NCBI GenBank assembly: GCA_003255065.1
Contig: QAOA01006013.1
Span: forward strand, 1,165,861-1,229,860
Source of the DNA: Cercis canadensis
Taxonomy: Eukaryota; Streptophyta; Magnoliopsida; Fabales; Fabaceae
Direction: 5' to 3'
Length of the DNA: 64,000 bases
Shown here: piece after piece, positions 23,098-42,060 of the stretch
How positions within the stretch are numbered: position 1 is the stretch's first letter
Layout of the letters: each line of letters begins with the position of its first letter
Notes under the pieces: generated by a model
Database searches by the model: none
What the model saw: only the letters and a program-made list of their open reading frames with translations
What the model was told of the DNA's origin: nothing
Program-made: the position numbers and the translations under genes

Positions 23098-24230
23098 TTT
23101 TTCCTTTAAATTGTTGGACTACTTATCTAAGATTAGTAAGATCTTTGTTTATTAGGAAATATTCACTTGTTTTGTTGCACATTTAATTTGAACAAAAATG
23201 AATTCATAATTCGATAAAATCATTTAACAATGCTTAAAATTGACCCAAATTCCTTACACGTGAATTTAACATTATTTTCTCTGTAAGTGCTGAATTTTAA
23301 CTACTATCTCAATCACAATTAATTGAGAGTTTTTTTTTTTTTTTGCAAGTGAGCTTATCCAATGCTTGTGTATTCACTCCCTCATTATTCCATTTTGCTT
23401 TTTCTATTTTCTTTCCCTTTCTTTAAGGGTCTTATCTTTTTTTGTTTTGTTTTATCTACATATGCATTGCACGGATGTTAAATTAATTTAAAGGTTAAAA
23501 AAAGAAAATCTACAAAAAGTGCTAATAGGACTCCCAAGTATTTGAGAAATAATGTTTTCCTCTTAATTTAATTTTGTTTTTTTGTCATTAAACAGATAAA
23601 ATCAAATTTAAAAAAAAAAATTAATGATTGATTGACAAACAGTAATTAGTATTATGTTTGCAAAGAGATTGGAGAAAAAGGTACTGCTACAAAGTGCAAA
23701 CTTCAAGTGAGGGGAACTTATATGCATATTTGGCTTTACTAACCTAGCGCGGCAGTTTTGAAATTGGAGAACGCGCCTTGTCGAGTTTGCAACGCTTGTC
23801 ACTTTGTGAAATTTCTTTTTCTTTTGGCCAGTACTTTCTCAAATTATTTTCTTTGGAGTAAAAGAGACTTTGCTCAGCATTACAGGGTCATCTGTTTCCA
23901 TTCCAAACTGGACTATTTTTCGTCAAAATACCATTAAAATTTTACTCTGAATCTCAAAAAGAAAACTTTTGCATAAGATAAAAATATCATCTTTTAAAGA
24001 AAAAGTTATCTTCAACATTTAACATTTTTTAATTTGTATAAATTTTTTTGAACTTTTTTGAAAGTAAAATCAATTTTCGCTGAATAAAGTTTGGTACCTT
24101 AATTTTCCTTGGGTTCAAAACTTTTTTTTTTTCGATAAAGGGTTCAAAACTTTTTAATCTAGGGTCGGAGGCTTCTAGATATTTCCCGGAGACACCTGTA
24201 TATTTATTTAATTATTTATAAAATTATAAA
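23098..24230. other. Intergenic spacer upstream of the DnaJ gene
   Basis: No gene seen. AT-rich, with long A and T runs. A 70-bp segment at 23505-23575 matches 16757-16830. The last part should contain the promoter of the DnaJ gene; TATTTATTTAATTATTTATA near 24200 is a weak TATA candidate. Confidence 0.45.
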
Positions 24231-24249
24231 AAAGGCCTGGCTTTTTTTC

Positions 24250-25515
24250 CATCGGGAGAGAGATCTACAAAATTGAGGGGAAATAGGGAGAAACACCTGA
24301 AACAATTTAGCAAAACCCCAGGGGCTTCCTCCTTCCCTCGCACTCATTTTTCTCCCTCTTCCCTTGAAATTTTTCTCTTTTCATCTCTTCCCGCTTCTGT
24401 TTCCTCTCTCTCTCTCTCTCTCTCAGGTGCCTGTCTCTGAAGACATCTGCAGTGCAAGTAAGTTTCATTGCCTATACTTCGGTGTTGCATTTCTGAAATT
24501 TTCTTACTTTCGGCTGCAGCTGGTTTATGGATCTTCTTCGCCTCCATGTGATTTTCTCCGTCTTGCATCTCCTATTCTGAAACTTTCTTTTTTCATTTTA
24601 CGACTTAGGGTTTTACATTTTGCCCAATTCTTCTCTTTACTCCTTCTTATTGACTTTGTGCTGCATTTGTGTTCTGTTTATACTTGTTTTTTTTTTGGTT
24701 CTGTTTAAACGTGTATTTTTTTATCAGAAGCTTGAAACTTTAGGGTTTTTGAATATAGGGATTATCTGGTAGCTGAATGGGATGAAGGCAAACTGAAAAC
24801 GATGATGTTTTTGTCTGCATGCTTTAACTTGGTTTAGGATACTTATATCATAATGTGTTTACTTCGTATTTCATATCTTCCCTACTACAGAACAAAGATT
24901 TCTCCATTCCTTGTGTGCGTGGGCGCGTGTAAAATATGCATAACATTTTGTTGTTCTTTGTTCTCCTTTTCGTCATGCATCTCCTTTGATAGTTGCATGT
25001 GGGTTTTTCCAGGTTCTAACTTCTAACTAAACCTTTCATCTTATTTTTTTAATCCTGCTTATTTATTTATTTCTCTGTACTTTTGAAATTTTGTGGTTTG
25101 TTCTATGTATAATTCAAGGAAAGACATCTTCTTTCCTTCCTCAATGCAAGGGATGAAATGATTGAATCCTAGCATTGCAGAATTTATGGTAGGATTGAAA
25201 TGAAAAGGGTTATATTCTTATCTATGCATTGTCTCAGTTGCTCTATTGTTTCTGATTCAGAATGTCAACATTTGCTTCAAGGCTGATGATTTCTTCGTGA
25301 ATGCATGAAACATATCTATATTCAGTTTATGTTATTCATATATGTAATATATGACTTATTCGATAATTGCTTTATTGGTGGTTTGACTTGACTCTGGCTT
25401 TTGTCACGCAGGTTAAAATTCCCAATAATTGGGACTTTTATATAACATAGGTTGCCCTTTCTATGGATGGTTTGTGAGATTACTAAAATAATTGGGTTTT
25501 GATTCCTAATCGTCC
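24250..25515 (+). promoter_or_regulatory. 5'UTR with intron of the DnaJ-DUF3444 gene
   Basis: A non-coding exon containing a CT microsatellite (about 24401-24424) ends at 24457 before gtaagt. The acceptor cgcag at 25407-25411 starts the second exon, which runs 104 bases to the ATG. The intron of 24458-25411 shares words with the pseudogene copy near 18480 and 22070, showing that promoter, UTR and gene were duplicated together. Confidence 0.65.
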
Positions 25516-28500
25516 ATGGAGTGCAACAAGGATGAGGCTGCAAGGGCTAAGCAAATTGCAGAAAATAGGATGCAAAGTGGTGACTTTGTAGGGGCACTGA
25601 AGTTTGCTGTGAAGGCCCAGAAACTGTTTCCTGACGTTGAGAACATTAATCAGATCCATGCTGTTTGTGAGGTTCACTGTGCTGCACAGAACAAACTTTC
25701 TGGGTCAGAAATGGATTGGTATGGAATTCTTCACACTGATCGATTGGCTGATGAAGCAACTATAAAGAAACAGTACAGGAAACTTGCACTGCTACTTCAT
25801 CCTGATAAAAATAAATTAGCTGGTGCAGAGGCCGCTTTCAAGTTGATTGGGGAAGCAAATAGGGTGTTGACTGACCAAGCAAAGCGCTCTTTGTATGACA
25901 TGAAATGTAGAGCCATAATGAGAACTGCAGCACCTAAGCCCACATCCCATCACTCAAATGGGAATACATTTGCCAAGAAACATGATGGAACTGCGAGCAA
26001 TGTTCAGAGTAATTTTCATTCACAATCCACTTGTTGGAATTCCCATCAGCAGTCTGAACAGCAAACATTCTGGACATGTTGTGAGCATTGTAATACGAGG
26101 TACCAGTACTACAAAACCATTGTAAATGCAACTTTACGTTGTCAACAGTGTTCTAGATCCTTCACTGCGCATGATTTGGGATGCCATGGTGTCCCACCAG
26201 GATATGCATGGACATCATTTACTAAGCAGAAAGAGGCTCCAAAGCAGGCACCACTGAATCCAGTCTCACAAAGGAATGGTGGAAAACCTTTTAGTGGAAG
26301 ACATGATAAATTTGTGCAATCTGATCCTGTGTCCACGACAAAATGCACTGCTGGAGTTGGTGGGCGTTCTGCAGGAGGAAAGAATAAAGATGGCTATATG
26401 GCTGCTGGAGGGGTGAAGGGAGGTGTTAGATTGTCTAAGCCAGCTGCATCCCGAGCCAGGGAGTCTCAAACCTCAGCAAATGTTGGCAGTAAGAGAGCTA
26501 GGCAGTCAGTGGTGGATCCCAGAGAAAGTTGCAAGACTAGAAGTGGTAATGACACGAAAGATGCTAATGTTCAAGAGAATGGTGGTAATCCTTCTGGAGT
26601 TAATACAAGAATGCACCCTAGGAGACATTTCAAGCAAAACCAGAATGCTTCATACATGGGAACTGTAGGTGATGGTGATTTTGGGAGTCCTTCTAAAAAA
26701 CCACGATGCAATGGACCATCTGACACCATTGAAGTGGAGACAAAAGAAGTGCCTGCAACCAACAAATATTCAGCTACTTCTGCTGCTGGTTTGAGTTGTC
26801 AGAATGGAGAGATGAAAAATAAAGCAAGTGGCTCACCTAAAGAAACACCTTTAAACAAGAAAAGCAAAATTGAGCAGTCTGGGCAGACATCCAAGTCGGA
26901 TCTTGATGCCAGAAAGTCAAAAGCTGACCATTGTTCATCAAGTGTTCCATCAAGTCCAGAGATCATTTATTGTCCTGATCCAGATTTCAGTGATTTTGAG
27001 AAGGATAAGGCAGAGAATTGTTTTGCTGTTAATCAATTCTGGGCCATTTATGATCCAATAGATGGTATGCCAAGATATTATGCCCTTGTCAAGAAAGTTT
27101 TGTCCCCTGGATTCAAGTTGCAGATTACTTGGCTGGAGCCTAATCTGGATGGCCAAGGTGAGATTGATTCGTGTGAAAAAGATTTGCCTATTGGTTGTGG
27201 TAAGTTCATAGTTGGTGAAACTGAGGAAACTGTAGATCATTGTATGTTCTCTCATCAGATGGATTCTATAAAAATAATTGGCAAGCATAAGTATCTGGTA
27301 TATCCTAGGAAGGGAGAAACTTGGGCCATTTTCAGGGACTGGGATATGAGATGGAGTTCTAATCCAGAAAAGCATTCAAGATATGAATTTGAATTTGTGG
27401 AAGTCCTGTCAGATTTTGCTGAGAATGTTGGCATTGAAGTTGCTTATCTAGGCAAGGTGAAAGGATTTGTTAGCGTCTTTCAACAAACTGAACAGGATGG
27501 AAGTGGCTTATTTTTTATTCCACCTAATGAGCTATATAGGTTCTCACATCAAATTCCTTCATTTAAGATGACTGGTGATGAAAAGGAAGGTGTTCCTAGA
27601 GGATCATTTGAGCTTGATACTGCTGCCCTGCCAAGTAATCTGGTTGAAGTGGGTGGTCCTGGTGATATGAATGTGGAGAATAGAACCCTAAAAACTGGAG
27701 TCAATAGTTCATGGCATGAATCCTCTGAATGTAAAGTGGAACAGGTGATGGCTAAGGAAAGTATTCACAAGGCAAAGAAGCAAGAGAGTAATGATGTAAC
27801 AAAAGTTTCTTCAATCCTTAGAAGATCACCTAGGGGGTTAAACAGAAACAGTATGGATAATGGTCAAGTAAACCCAAGTCAATGTATGACCACAGAGGAT
27901 GATAGCGAAGACATAGGTCATGGGGATGTCGGCCAACCAGAGGGAACTGCTTCTACATGTCACACTGATGAGAGGATCAAAACACCAAAGAAACATCACA
28001 AAAATGATTGTGAGACAGAGACATTAAGAATACGAAGGTCACCTAGAGATTTAGGCAAAAAAAATGCTAAAGTAGATGCAGTTCGATGCACAGCTGGCGA
28101 GGGAACTGATAAACATTCAAATGCCAAAAGAAACCCAAAGAACAGCAGTTTTGCTCAGTCAGTAGGAAGTACTTATAGTCATTCTGGTGAAAAAGTACAT
28201 TCAGATATGAAGGACTCCCTTTCAAACATGAAAGTGAACACTGTTTCTACATCTTCGATGAAAGATGGCAGAAATCTGGGAGCATTGTGTTACGACTTCA
28301 GTAAGGAAAAATGTGAAGAGAAGTTTCAGCCTGATCAGATATGGGCATTATATGGTGACAGGGGTGGGATGCCTGATACTTACGCTCAAATTAAGAAGAT
28401 TGAATTTGCCCCTCATTTTAGATTACACGTGGCCTTGCTTGAACCCTGTTCACTACCGAAAGGTGTAAATAGACCAATATCTTGTGGTACCTTCAAAATA

Positions 28501-28935
28501 AAAAATGCTATAACGGAGATCCTTTCCCGCTCTGCTTTCTCTCATCAGTTAAGAGTTGAACCTGTGGCAAACAATAGATATGAAATTTACCCAAGGAAAG
28601 GTGAGATTTGGGTCCTCCACAAGGACCAGAACTGTGCATCAACTTGTTCAGACCTTGGGAGAGGTGAATGTCACATAGTGGAAGTGTTAGCTGATAGTGA
28701 CAAGGGTATAGAAGCTGTGGTTCTAGTACAGCTTAGTGATTCTAAGCCATTTTTCAAGGCTCCTAGAATCCAAAGATCCAAGACTGGTGTTATTGAGATA
28801 CCACGAGCTGAGGTTGCTAGATTCTCTCATCAGATTCCTGCTTTTCAGCACAGTGGGGAAGACAATGTTCAACTCAGGGGGTGTTGGGAGCTTGATCCTT
28901 CTTCAGTTCCTGGTTTTGTGATACGATTGGATTGA
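25516..28935 (+). CDS. Large J-domain co-chaperone with two DUF3444 domains
   Basis: J-domain proteins stimulate Hsp70 ATPase activity; this plant subfamily is poorly characterised. The coding region is one 1139-codon exon. The N-terminal approximately 60 residues (MECNKDEAARAKQIAENRM) form the helix typical of this subfamily. The J domain spans about residues 66-130 with an intact HPD at 95-97. A cysteine pair module follows at 188-212 (CCEHC ... CQQC), probably a zinc ribbon. Residues 220-500 are low-complexity, rich in Ser, Lys and Asn, with basic nuclear-localisation-like runs. Two DUF3444 domains start at about 501 (QFWAIYDPIDGMPRYYA) and 935 (QIWALYGDRGGMPDTYA); each contains YPRKGE and FSHQIP motifs. 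An SPRGL/SPRDL-containing linker joins them. The start is the first ATG after the 5'UTR intron. A broken duplicate lies 4-7 kb upstream. Intact, with no oddities in frame. Confidence 0.93.
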   Translation: MECNKDEAARAKQIAENRMQSGDFVGALKFAVKAQKLFPDVENINQIHAVCEVHCAAQNKLSGSEMDWYGILHTDRLADEATIKKQYRKLALLLHPDKNKLAGAEAAFKLIGEANRVLTDQAKRSLYDMKCRAIMRTAAPKPTSHHSNGNTFAKKHDGTASNVQSNFHSQSTCWNSHQQSEQQTFWTCCEHCNTRYQYYKTIVNATLRCQQCSRSFTAHDLGCHGVPPGYAWTSFTKQKEAPKQAPLNPVSQRNGGKPFSGRHDKFVQSDPVSTTKCTAGVGGRSAGGKNKDGYMAAGGVKGGVRLSKPAASRARESQTSANVGSKRARQSVVDPRESCKTRSGNDTKDANVQENGGNPSGVNTRMHPRRHFKQNQNASYMGTVGDGDFGSPSKKPRCNGPSDTIEVETKEVPATNKYSATSAAGLSCQNGEMKNKASGSPKETPLNKKSKIEQSGQTSKSDLDARKSKADHCSSSVPSSPEIIYCPDPDFSDFEKDKAENCFAVNQFWAIYDPIDGMPRYYALVKKVLSPGFKLQITWLEPNLDGQGEIDSCEKDLPIGCGKFIVGETEETVDHCMFSHQMDSIKIIGKHKYLVYPRKGETWAIFRDWDMRWSSNPEKHSRYEFEFVEVLSDFAENVGIEVAYLGKVKGFVSVFQQTEQDGSGLFFIPPNELYRFSHQIPSFKMTGDEKEGVPRGSFELDTAALPSNLVEVGGPGDMNVENRTLKTGVNSSWHESSECKVEQVMAKESIHKAKKQESNDVTKVSSILRRSPRGLNRNSMDNGQVNPSQCMTTEDDSEDIGHGDVGQPEGTASTCHTDERIKTPKKHHKNDCETETLRIRRSPRDLGKKNAKVDAVRCTAGEGTDKHSNAKRNPKNSSFAQSVGSTYSHSGEKVHSDMKDSLSNMKVNTVSTSSMKDGRNLGALCYDFSKEKCEEKFQPDQIWALYGDRGGMPDTYAQIKKIEFAPHFRLHVALLEPCSLPKGVNRPISCGTFKIKNAITEILSRSAFSHQLRVEPVANNRYEIYPRKGEIWVLHKDQNCASTCSDLGRGECHIVEVLADSDKGIEAVVLVQLSDSKPFFKAPRIQRSKTGVIEIPRAEVARFSHQIPAFQHSGEDNVQLRGCWELDPSSVPGFVIRLD

Positions 28936-30979
28936 GCTGTAGCATTTTTTCTTCTCTCACTCGGTTGTTAATTATTTACTTATGTTCTCCTATATAAAGT
29001 TTCAACTAGAGCTTCTACCAGAACGTGACGTCTAAAAATGTCTTTTAAGAAATTTGCTGTGTCTGATCAATTTTCATATTCGTTTTTTGCCTATCTTCTA
29101 TGCTGTCTTCGCATTGTGGAAAGGGGTGTTCATAGGTAGAAGGGGAGAGGTATTGCTCTATGGGGAAAGGGTGGAAACAACACAAGAGGGGTGAGCGGGA
29201 GTTAGAACCCGCGACCTCTAGTTCACCAATCCTTAAATTTTTAATGTTTTTAATATATCTATAATTAGATGGTTCCTTTTTTTTGGTAGTAAGATGGTTC
29301 CTTTTTAAGTCAAACTTTCTCCCACTTAGAATTATTTATTCACACTTTTATTTTCCTTTCTTGTATATTTGTAGTATCATTGATTATTTTAACAATTTGG
29401 GAAATTTATAAATTTTGATACCCCTTAATATGTAATTTCGTTCTTTATTTTACTGATGAAATTAAGAAATCGATTTTTATAAATAATTATCTATTCACTT
29501 AATTTCAAAATTTGATCCATGTTAAAAAAATGATTGTTTGATGATTAATAAATTTTATAAAATATTATGTCAATAGGCTCCACTCCTATTAAGCTTGGAG
29601 AATTAAAATTGGACTCAAAAATATAATCGTGGCAAATAAAAAAGTTTTAATATACAACAATTAGGTAAAAAAATTATAAAATTACATGAATGTTCCTCAA
29701 TAGAATGCTTCTTATCGACACCATTCTACAATTTTATTTTTTTTATTTTTTCCTCTCTGAGGTAAGGAACATGAATGTTCTCAATAGAATAGCAATAATA
29801 ATAACTGAATTTACTTGTAAATTTCACCATATAATAAAAAAGTATGATTTAACAATGAAGTTCTTGACATATTCGGAGCTCATATTTGTACAATGAGCCA
29901 ATCCAAAAATACCTACCGCAAGTGACCATTTTCCATTCCACTATCATCGACGAGCTAAGCGGTCATCATCAGAGTTTCATGGTAAATGTGCAGGAATCTA
30001 ATTCTTCTTGGTCTTTTATTTTTATTTGAAAGTTTGAAGCCATTGTCCACTCCACATATTATTTAAAAAAAATCTGTCAGAACCTTATTAAAATTTAAAA
30101 TAGTTATTGAATGAAATATATTAATAAAAATTATATATTTATTAAAAAATAATTATACGTTTATATTATTTTAATGGTAATTTTGATAATAAAACTTAAA
30201 CTATAAAGCATTTTCCTATATATATACACGCATTCAAATGCCTGATGCTGTCAGCATTTGCAACGTTAAATGCCTTACCTAATATTTTAACAGCATGTGC
30301 TCAATTATATTATTTATGCATAAATCAATGACTTTAGTAGTTAAAGTCTTTCATATAAGAGTAGAGGCTTTGGTTAAGTTGAGTCGTCTCCGGTCTTAAA
30401 GTTGTTCCTCATTTTTCTATCTTAAATTTAAACATTCTCAATTATAAAATGACAATTTTAGTCATTTAGCTAATTATCTCAAGTTTTTTTTTTTTAAAAA
30501 AAAATTTCATATAAAAAAATAGTTAAAAGTCTTTAATCTCTACATAAATAATATAAAATGAATGAACCACCCAATCAAAGTTTATTTGTAATTATTATCC
30601 AAATAAATTTATAATATGGGAATTTCATAGCAATTTGAATTACGAAACTGCTCAACATTATTATTATTTTTTATTTAGACTTGGTTTTAGCTTAGATACA
30701 TGCATATAAAAGAATACTCGGTTTGGTTGTTTTTCACATAATTAGGAAAAGAAATTGTACGATCTTTACCTATTGTGCTGCCAATACGACACATAGTTGT
30801 GCTATTTACGAAATAATCTATATTCTATAGTTGTGATCTTATGCACACCAAAATCATCGAACATTGCTTCATAATTTCTGTCTCTTTTCATATATGTTAC
30901 GTACGTGTCAAATAAGTATTTGTAGATGTTGGGGTAGAATTCAAGTATTCCTATTTTTGGTTGTATTGTATTTAACCCN

Positions 30980-31012
<33 letters not shown>

Positions 31013-31470
31013 GCGGATGAACTTTCTCATCAAGTTTTATCTCAAAAGATTGTTGATTTCTCTCTTTCTCTCTCTATATATTGAAGCCAAATCCGTACGA
31101 GTAAGCGAACAGGAATGGGGTTCAAGCGTTTTTCTATTTCCATGTATGCATAGCTATAGCCTTTTCTTTGAAGGTAAACAGGTACAAAAAACAAGAAAAG
31201 TAAGGAAAATTTTTCGGTTTGATCATTCCCGAAGCACGAATACGATAGAGGGCCAGCGGTTAGCGTTCGCGAGCAAAGCCCTAGAGAGAAAAAAAAAATA
31301 GAAAAACTTTATTCAGCTTTAATTAAGTTACTTTTAAGTAGAGGGTAACAAGAAACGCGCGCTCTAACCCTTCCTTTCGCTTCGCTTCCGTCCATCACCG
31401 TGTTTGTTATTAATTTATTAAGAAATCTCCGACGAGAACAAAGCCGATTAAGAATCAACGGGGGATATCA
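28936..31470. other. Intergenic, repeats only
   Basis: AT-rich spacer with no convincing gene. It contains a possible SINE fragment near 29100-29250 and a poly-A run with an ambiguous base (30979-31009). The open stretch at 30864-31301 crosses that run, has no similarity I recognise, and I do not treat it as coding. Pyrimidine- and purine-rich patches at 31060-31310 lie in the probable upstream promoter of the copine gene. Confidence 0.5.
29100..29250 (-). repeat. Possible SINE (tRNA-derived) fragment
   Basis: On the minus strand the sequence GGTCGCGGGTTCTAACTCCC resembles a tRNA B-box and T-arm (GCGGG stem, TTCTAAC loop), preceded by an A-box-like TGGTGAACTAGAGG. A full tRNA cloverleaf is not present. 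A SINE head is the most natural reading, but no tail or target duplication was identified. Confidence 0.35.
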
Positions 31471-31479
31471 ATAAGCGTT

Positions 31480-31487
31480 TATAAATA
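31480..31487 (+). promoter_or_regulatory. TATA box of the copine gene
   Basis: TATAAATA at 170 bases before the ATG at 31650. A start about 30 bases downstream gives a purine-rich 5'UTR of about 130 bases with several GAGA stretches. Confidence 0.5.
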
Positions 31488-31649
31488 CGGAGCAAAGAAG
31501 TGAGAAATGTTCCATTGAAACACTGTTTGGGTTTTACAAAGAGAGAACTGAGAAGGAGAGGACACACAAGGATTTTTGTTTCAGAAGGATTCGGCGAGAG
31601 AGAAGAGAGTAATTGAAAGAGACAGAGAGAAAATTGTCAAATCTTGATT

Positions 31650-38641
<6,992 letters not shown>

Positions 38642-39111
38642 TGGAGACAACCTGCAATTGTGCTTGAATCTACTTTTGGTGCAAATATTATGAATCTTTG
38701 TATGTAATACGGGTTAAAAACTATATAGTTTTATTTTATCAGATTTCCTTTTGTACGTCCTAGTTTCTTTAACAAATATTATTTTGATCTGGCATGCAAA
38801 TTACGACCATCATTTTTCAACTAGGAGCTTTCAACAATAGAATTTCATGATGTAAACATTAGTTCTACTTATGGCCTGGACATCCCCCCAAGTTATTAGA
38901 CATGGAAGAGATAAGAATATTAATAGAGGATGATCCCCCAAAAAAAATCTAGTGAGACTATCATCTCCATGAGAGAATTAACATATTCTTGACAAATTAG
39001 CCTCCAGCTGGAGAAACCGAAGAGCAGATACAAGGTCCCCCTTCACTTGTTACTGGTGTACTGTCAAGCTGTACAGAACTTGTTTCGTTGACTGAACTCT
39101 TTAGGTATGTC

Positions 39112-41232
39112 TCAGTGATATCTATGCCGATCCTTCTCTCTGGAAGAGTAAGAGAAACCATGGTAGTCACGATCTGAAATCAAAATGTGTTAGAAGAAGA
39201 TGGAATCCCATATGGCAAACAAATAAAACACTCATGAAGACAGATTTCATACCACGTGACAAATGATGTTTTGACTTCTCTGGATGTCCTGCATTCAGTA
39301 TAAGAAATCGTCTTACATAAAACACTCAACAAGACATAAGAAGACAAGAAATCTACAAATGTACCTGAATCCTTTGCTCGGTCCCGAGAACGGTGACCTC
39401 GATCCTTGAGTTTGTCCCTTTCAGCCTCCTCTCGCTCTCGTTCCCTGTCAGAATCCCTTCCCCTATCACGATCCCGGACTTTCATTCTTTCCCTTTCCCG
39501 CTCCCTGTCCCTGTCTCTGTCCCTATCCCTTTCCCTGCTTCTCTCCCCACTTGTCTCTGTTTTTCTGTCAGATTTGGATTTTAGCATGGGTTCATCTCTT
39601 GCCTCTCCCTCTGCAGCCACGCTCTTGGATTCATCATCAACCTTGTTCGCATCTTTCAGCTTGTCAATTGCCAGCTTCACCAACGCACCCTTGCCACCAC
39701 TAAATTCAATATTAGCTTCCCCTGGAACTCCCTTTGGCACAGAGGTGTCAGTATCAGCCAGTGGGCTATTCTGGGGAACTTCCTATAAATTAGGAATGAT
39801 GTATAATAAGATATATGTCAGATAAAACACGCTTGCAACATTCTTGCCACAGCAGACTCTTGTCTTATCATAGCCAACTGATGCTGATATTGTACCACCA
39901 AAACACATCACCATGTTCCAACAAAACAAAGAAAAGTACAAATCAAATAGGGAAAAGTGGACATTACCTTCGATGCTGACTGAGATTGCGATTCCAATGA
40001 TTTGTTGGAGAATGCAAATGAGTCCCCGTCCTTGCAAACTGGTATGTATTGTGCCTTTGGAAGGCTATATAGGTGTGCCAGAACCCTACAGACTTCATCA
40101 ATCCCAGATTTCTCTGCATCAAATGCTTTCCACCATGGAGGATTCTCAGGAAGGGGTACTTGAAACCTACGAGCAGCAGCATATACGACTCCACAAGCCA
40201 CAACCTCACTCTTAAATTGAACGCACAAAGTAGTACGCAAACTGCACCAAGAAGAGAGTTGGAGAAGTATTAATAGAACAGCATGCATAAAGTGCTATTA
40301 CAAGCTGGGTAAAATAAGCCATCACTAGAAAACACAGTCCTTCATCCTCGCCATTGAATTAATAAACAAGTTTTAGACTCAACTGTGGATACTGCCTGGA
40401 TTGCATCAGAAGACATGTAAATATTGACCATACAGAACGAGAGAGGAACAGGAAAGGAAGCACCTATTTGGCTGTTGCCCCTTCAATATCTCTCAAGACT
40501 CATATACACTATTATTTATTGTAGAAAAGGAGAAATTTAATTAGAAGAGGAACAAAGGAACACAAGTAGAAAATAGGATAAGATATCCTCCTAAACAAAG
40601 ACAGAAATAGAAAATAGTGAAAACAAATTCATCAACATAATAAGGTTCTGCAATATTTTGCATATCTGAAAGAGGAATTCCCTTAACAAATCATGGGCAG
40701 AGCACCAAAGAGAAGCCACAAAGACAATCATCCCATAACGGCTGTACAGACAGAGAAGCATCCTAAAAACATAAACATTCTGCTCCAATCTAGTACACCA
40801 AATAACTGCAAAAATTGCAAACTGCCATGATTATAACAGTAACAGCAGGCCTCATACCTTCCAGAATATAACAGAAAAGACACCCTGATCTAACAATCAT
40901 GAAAGAGGCTACCCCAGAATATAACCAATATTAAACTTCAATTATGTACCTAAAAGGTTATATGATGAAATAAGTACCTATCATTAGCCAGATTCCAAGC
41001 TTCTTGCCTCAATTCTGGAGGCGTTCCAAGGGTGGCAAGGTAATTTGATATGAATTTATGAGGATGTTCAACATGACAAATAAATCCCATTTCTTTCAAA
41101 ATATGCCTCTCTGTTCTGCTTAACTCCATCTTCAAGTCTACATATTTCTGTTCATGAAAAAAGAAAAGAAAAATTTCATCAATGTTTATTCTCTTGCCCC
41201 TTTACTCTGAAGTGCACCCTGCACTTTAGAGG

Positions 41233-41287
<55 letters not shown>

Positions 41288-42060
41288 ACAAGAAGCTCCT
41301 GACCTTGGAATACAAGTCTAAATGCTCTATTGGTAAGTTCTCCCGCCTACATTCCATTCTGTGAAAAACAATGATTACTTGTCTTGCTTTCCTGGGGCTT
41401 TCTTCCAATTTTGATGCCAGCCATACACAACTCGCAGCAACTTTCTACAGAAGACGAAAATTAACATGATTAGAAGCATATCCTTCACCATTATAGTAAG
41501 TGCATGTTGAATCTAAAAGCTAATAATTTATGTTTAATCATTAGATTGAAAAAATGGTGAAAATCATTACTATGATCATTTTGGCTCATAAAGATGAATT
41601 ATCCATCCTAGAATATCATAGCAAGACAACATCAAAAATAAAAAATAAAAAAACTGAAATATGTTTTCTTCTAGTTTTAAAGGAAACAGAGGAAGGACGA
41701 TAAGTAATATTTGTTATATGATAACGACCTTCACATTGAACCGTGCAAATGATTTCTTGCAATAAAAGCGATGAAATAGAACCTGCCCAGAGGCCATGAC
41801 AGCTTGGGGTCTGGCAGACTGTTAAGGAAATAAACGGAAATAAGTGAATGTAAGAATATGCAAACACCACCTCTAATATACAAAGCTTAGAATACACAAA
41901 AAGGATACAGCCGGAGCAAAATTCCACTTTCTTGGATGAGATCACAGCCATAGATTCTAAGGGTAGTTTCGGTGGCTTCATCTATGCCGTCTTTCCTAGA
42001 CGGTGAATTATTTAGCTGCTCATCTGTCAGGTAGAATGTGTCAATTGCTGTGTAGATCAT
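39112..42060 (-). CDS. CYCL1-1: Cyclin L with arginine-rich tail
   Basis: L-type cyclins partner CDK11/CDKG-type kinases and act in transcription and pre-mRNA splicing in nuclear speckles. Eight exons, from the 5' end: 42060-41909, 41810-41729, 41444-41304, 41147-40978, 40241-39968, 39782-39365, 39288-39253, 39173-39112, giving 444 residues in one frame. It starts [16 protein letters not shown] and continues [20 protein letters not shown], the hallmark cyclin L opening. The cyclin fold covers about residues 45-250 ([38 protein letters not shown]). Residues about 353-412 form an RD/RE/RS-rich tail, ending in [11 protein letters not shown]. The 5'UTR probably has an intron, since an acceptor-like tract ending in CAG lies at about 42090. 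Intron 3 contains a TG/AG microsatellite. The 3' end converges with the copine gene, about 470 bases apart. Confidence 0.93.
41236..41287. repeat. Compound (TG)n(AG)n microsatellite
   Basis: About 14 TG units run directly into about 11 AG units inside intron 3 of cyclin L. Immediately beside it (41202-41233) is a 32-bp word shared with 5181-5213. Confidence 0.95.

Noticed and set aside
30864-31301. 145-codon open stretch with poly-Lys
   Set aside because: The Lys run is a poly-A tract with an ambiguous base; the flanks resemble nothing.
39406-39825. Ser/Leu-rich open frame on + strand
   Set aside because: It is the antisense shadow of the cyclin L Arg/Asp/Glu-rich tail.
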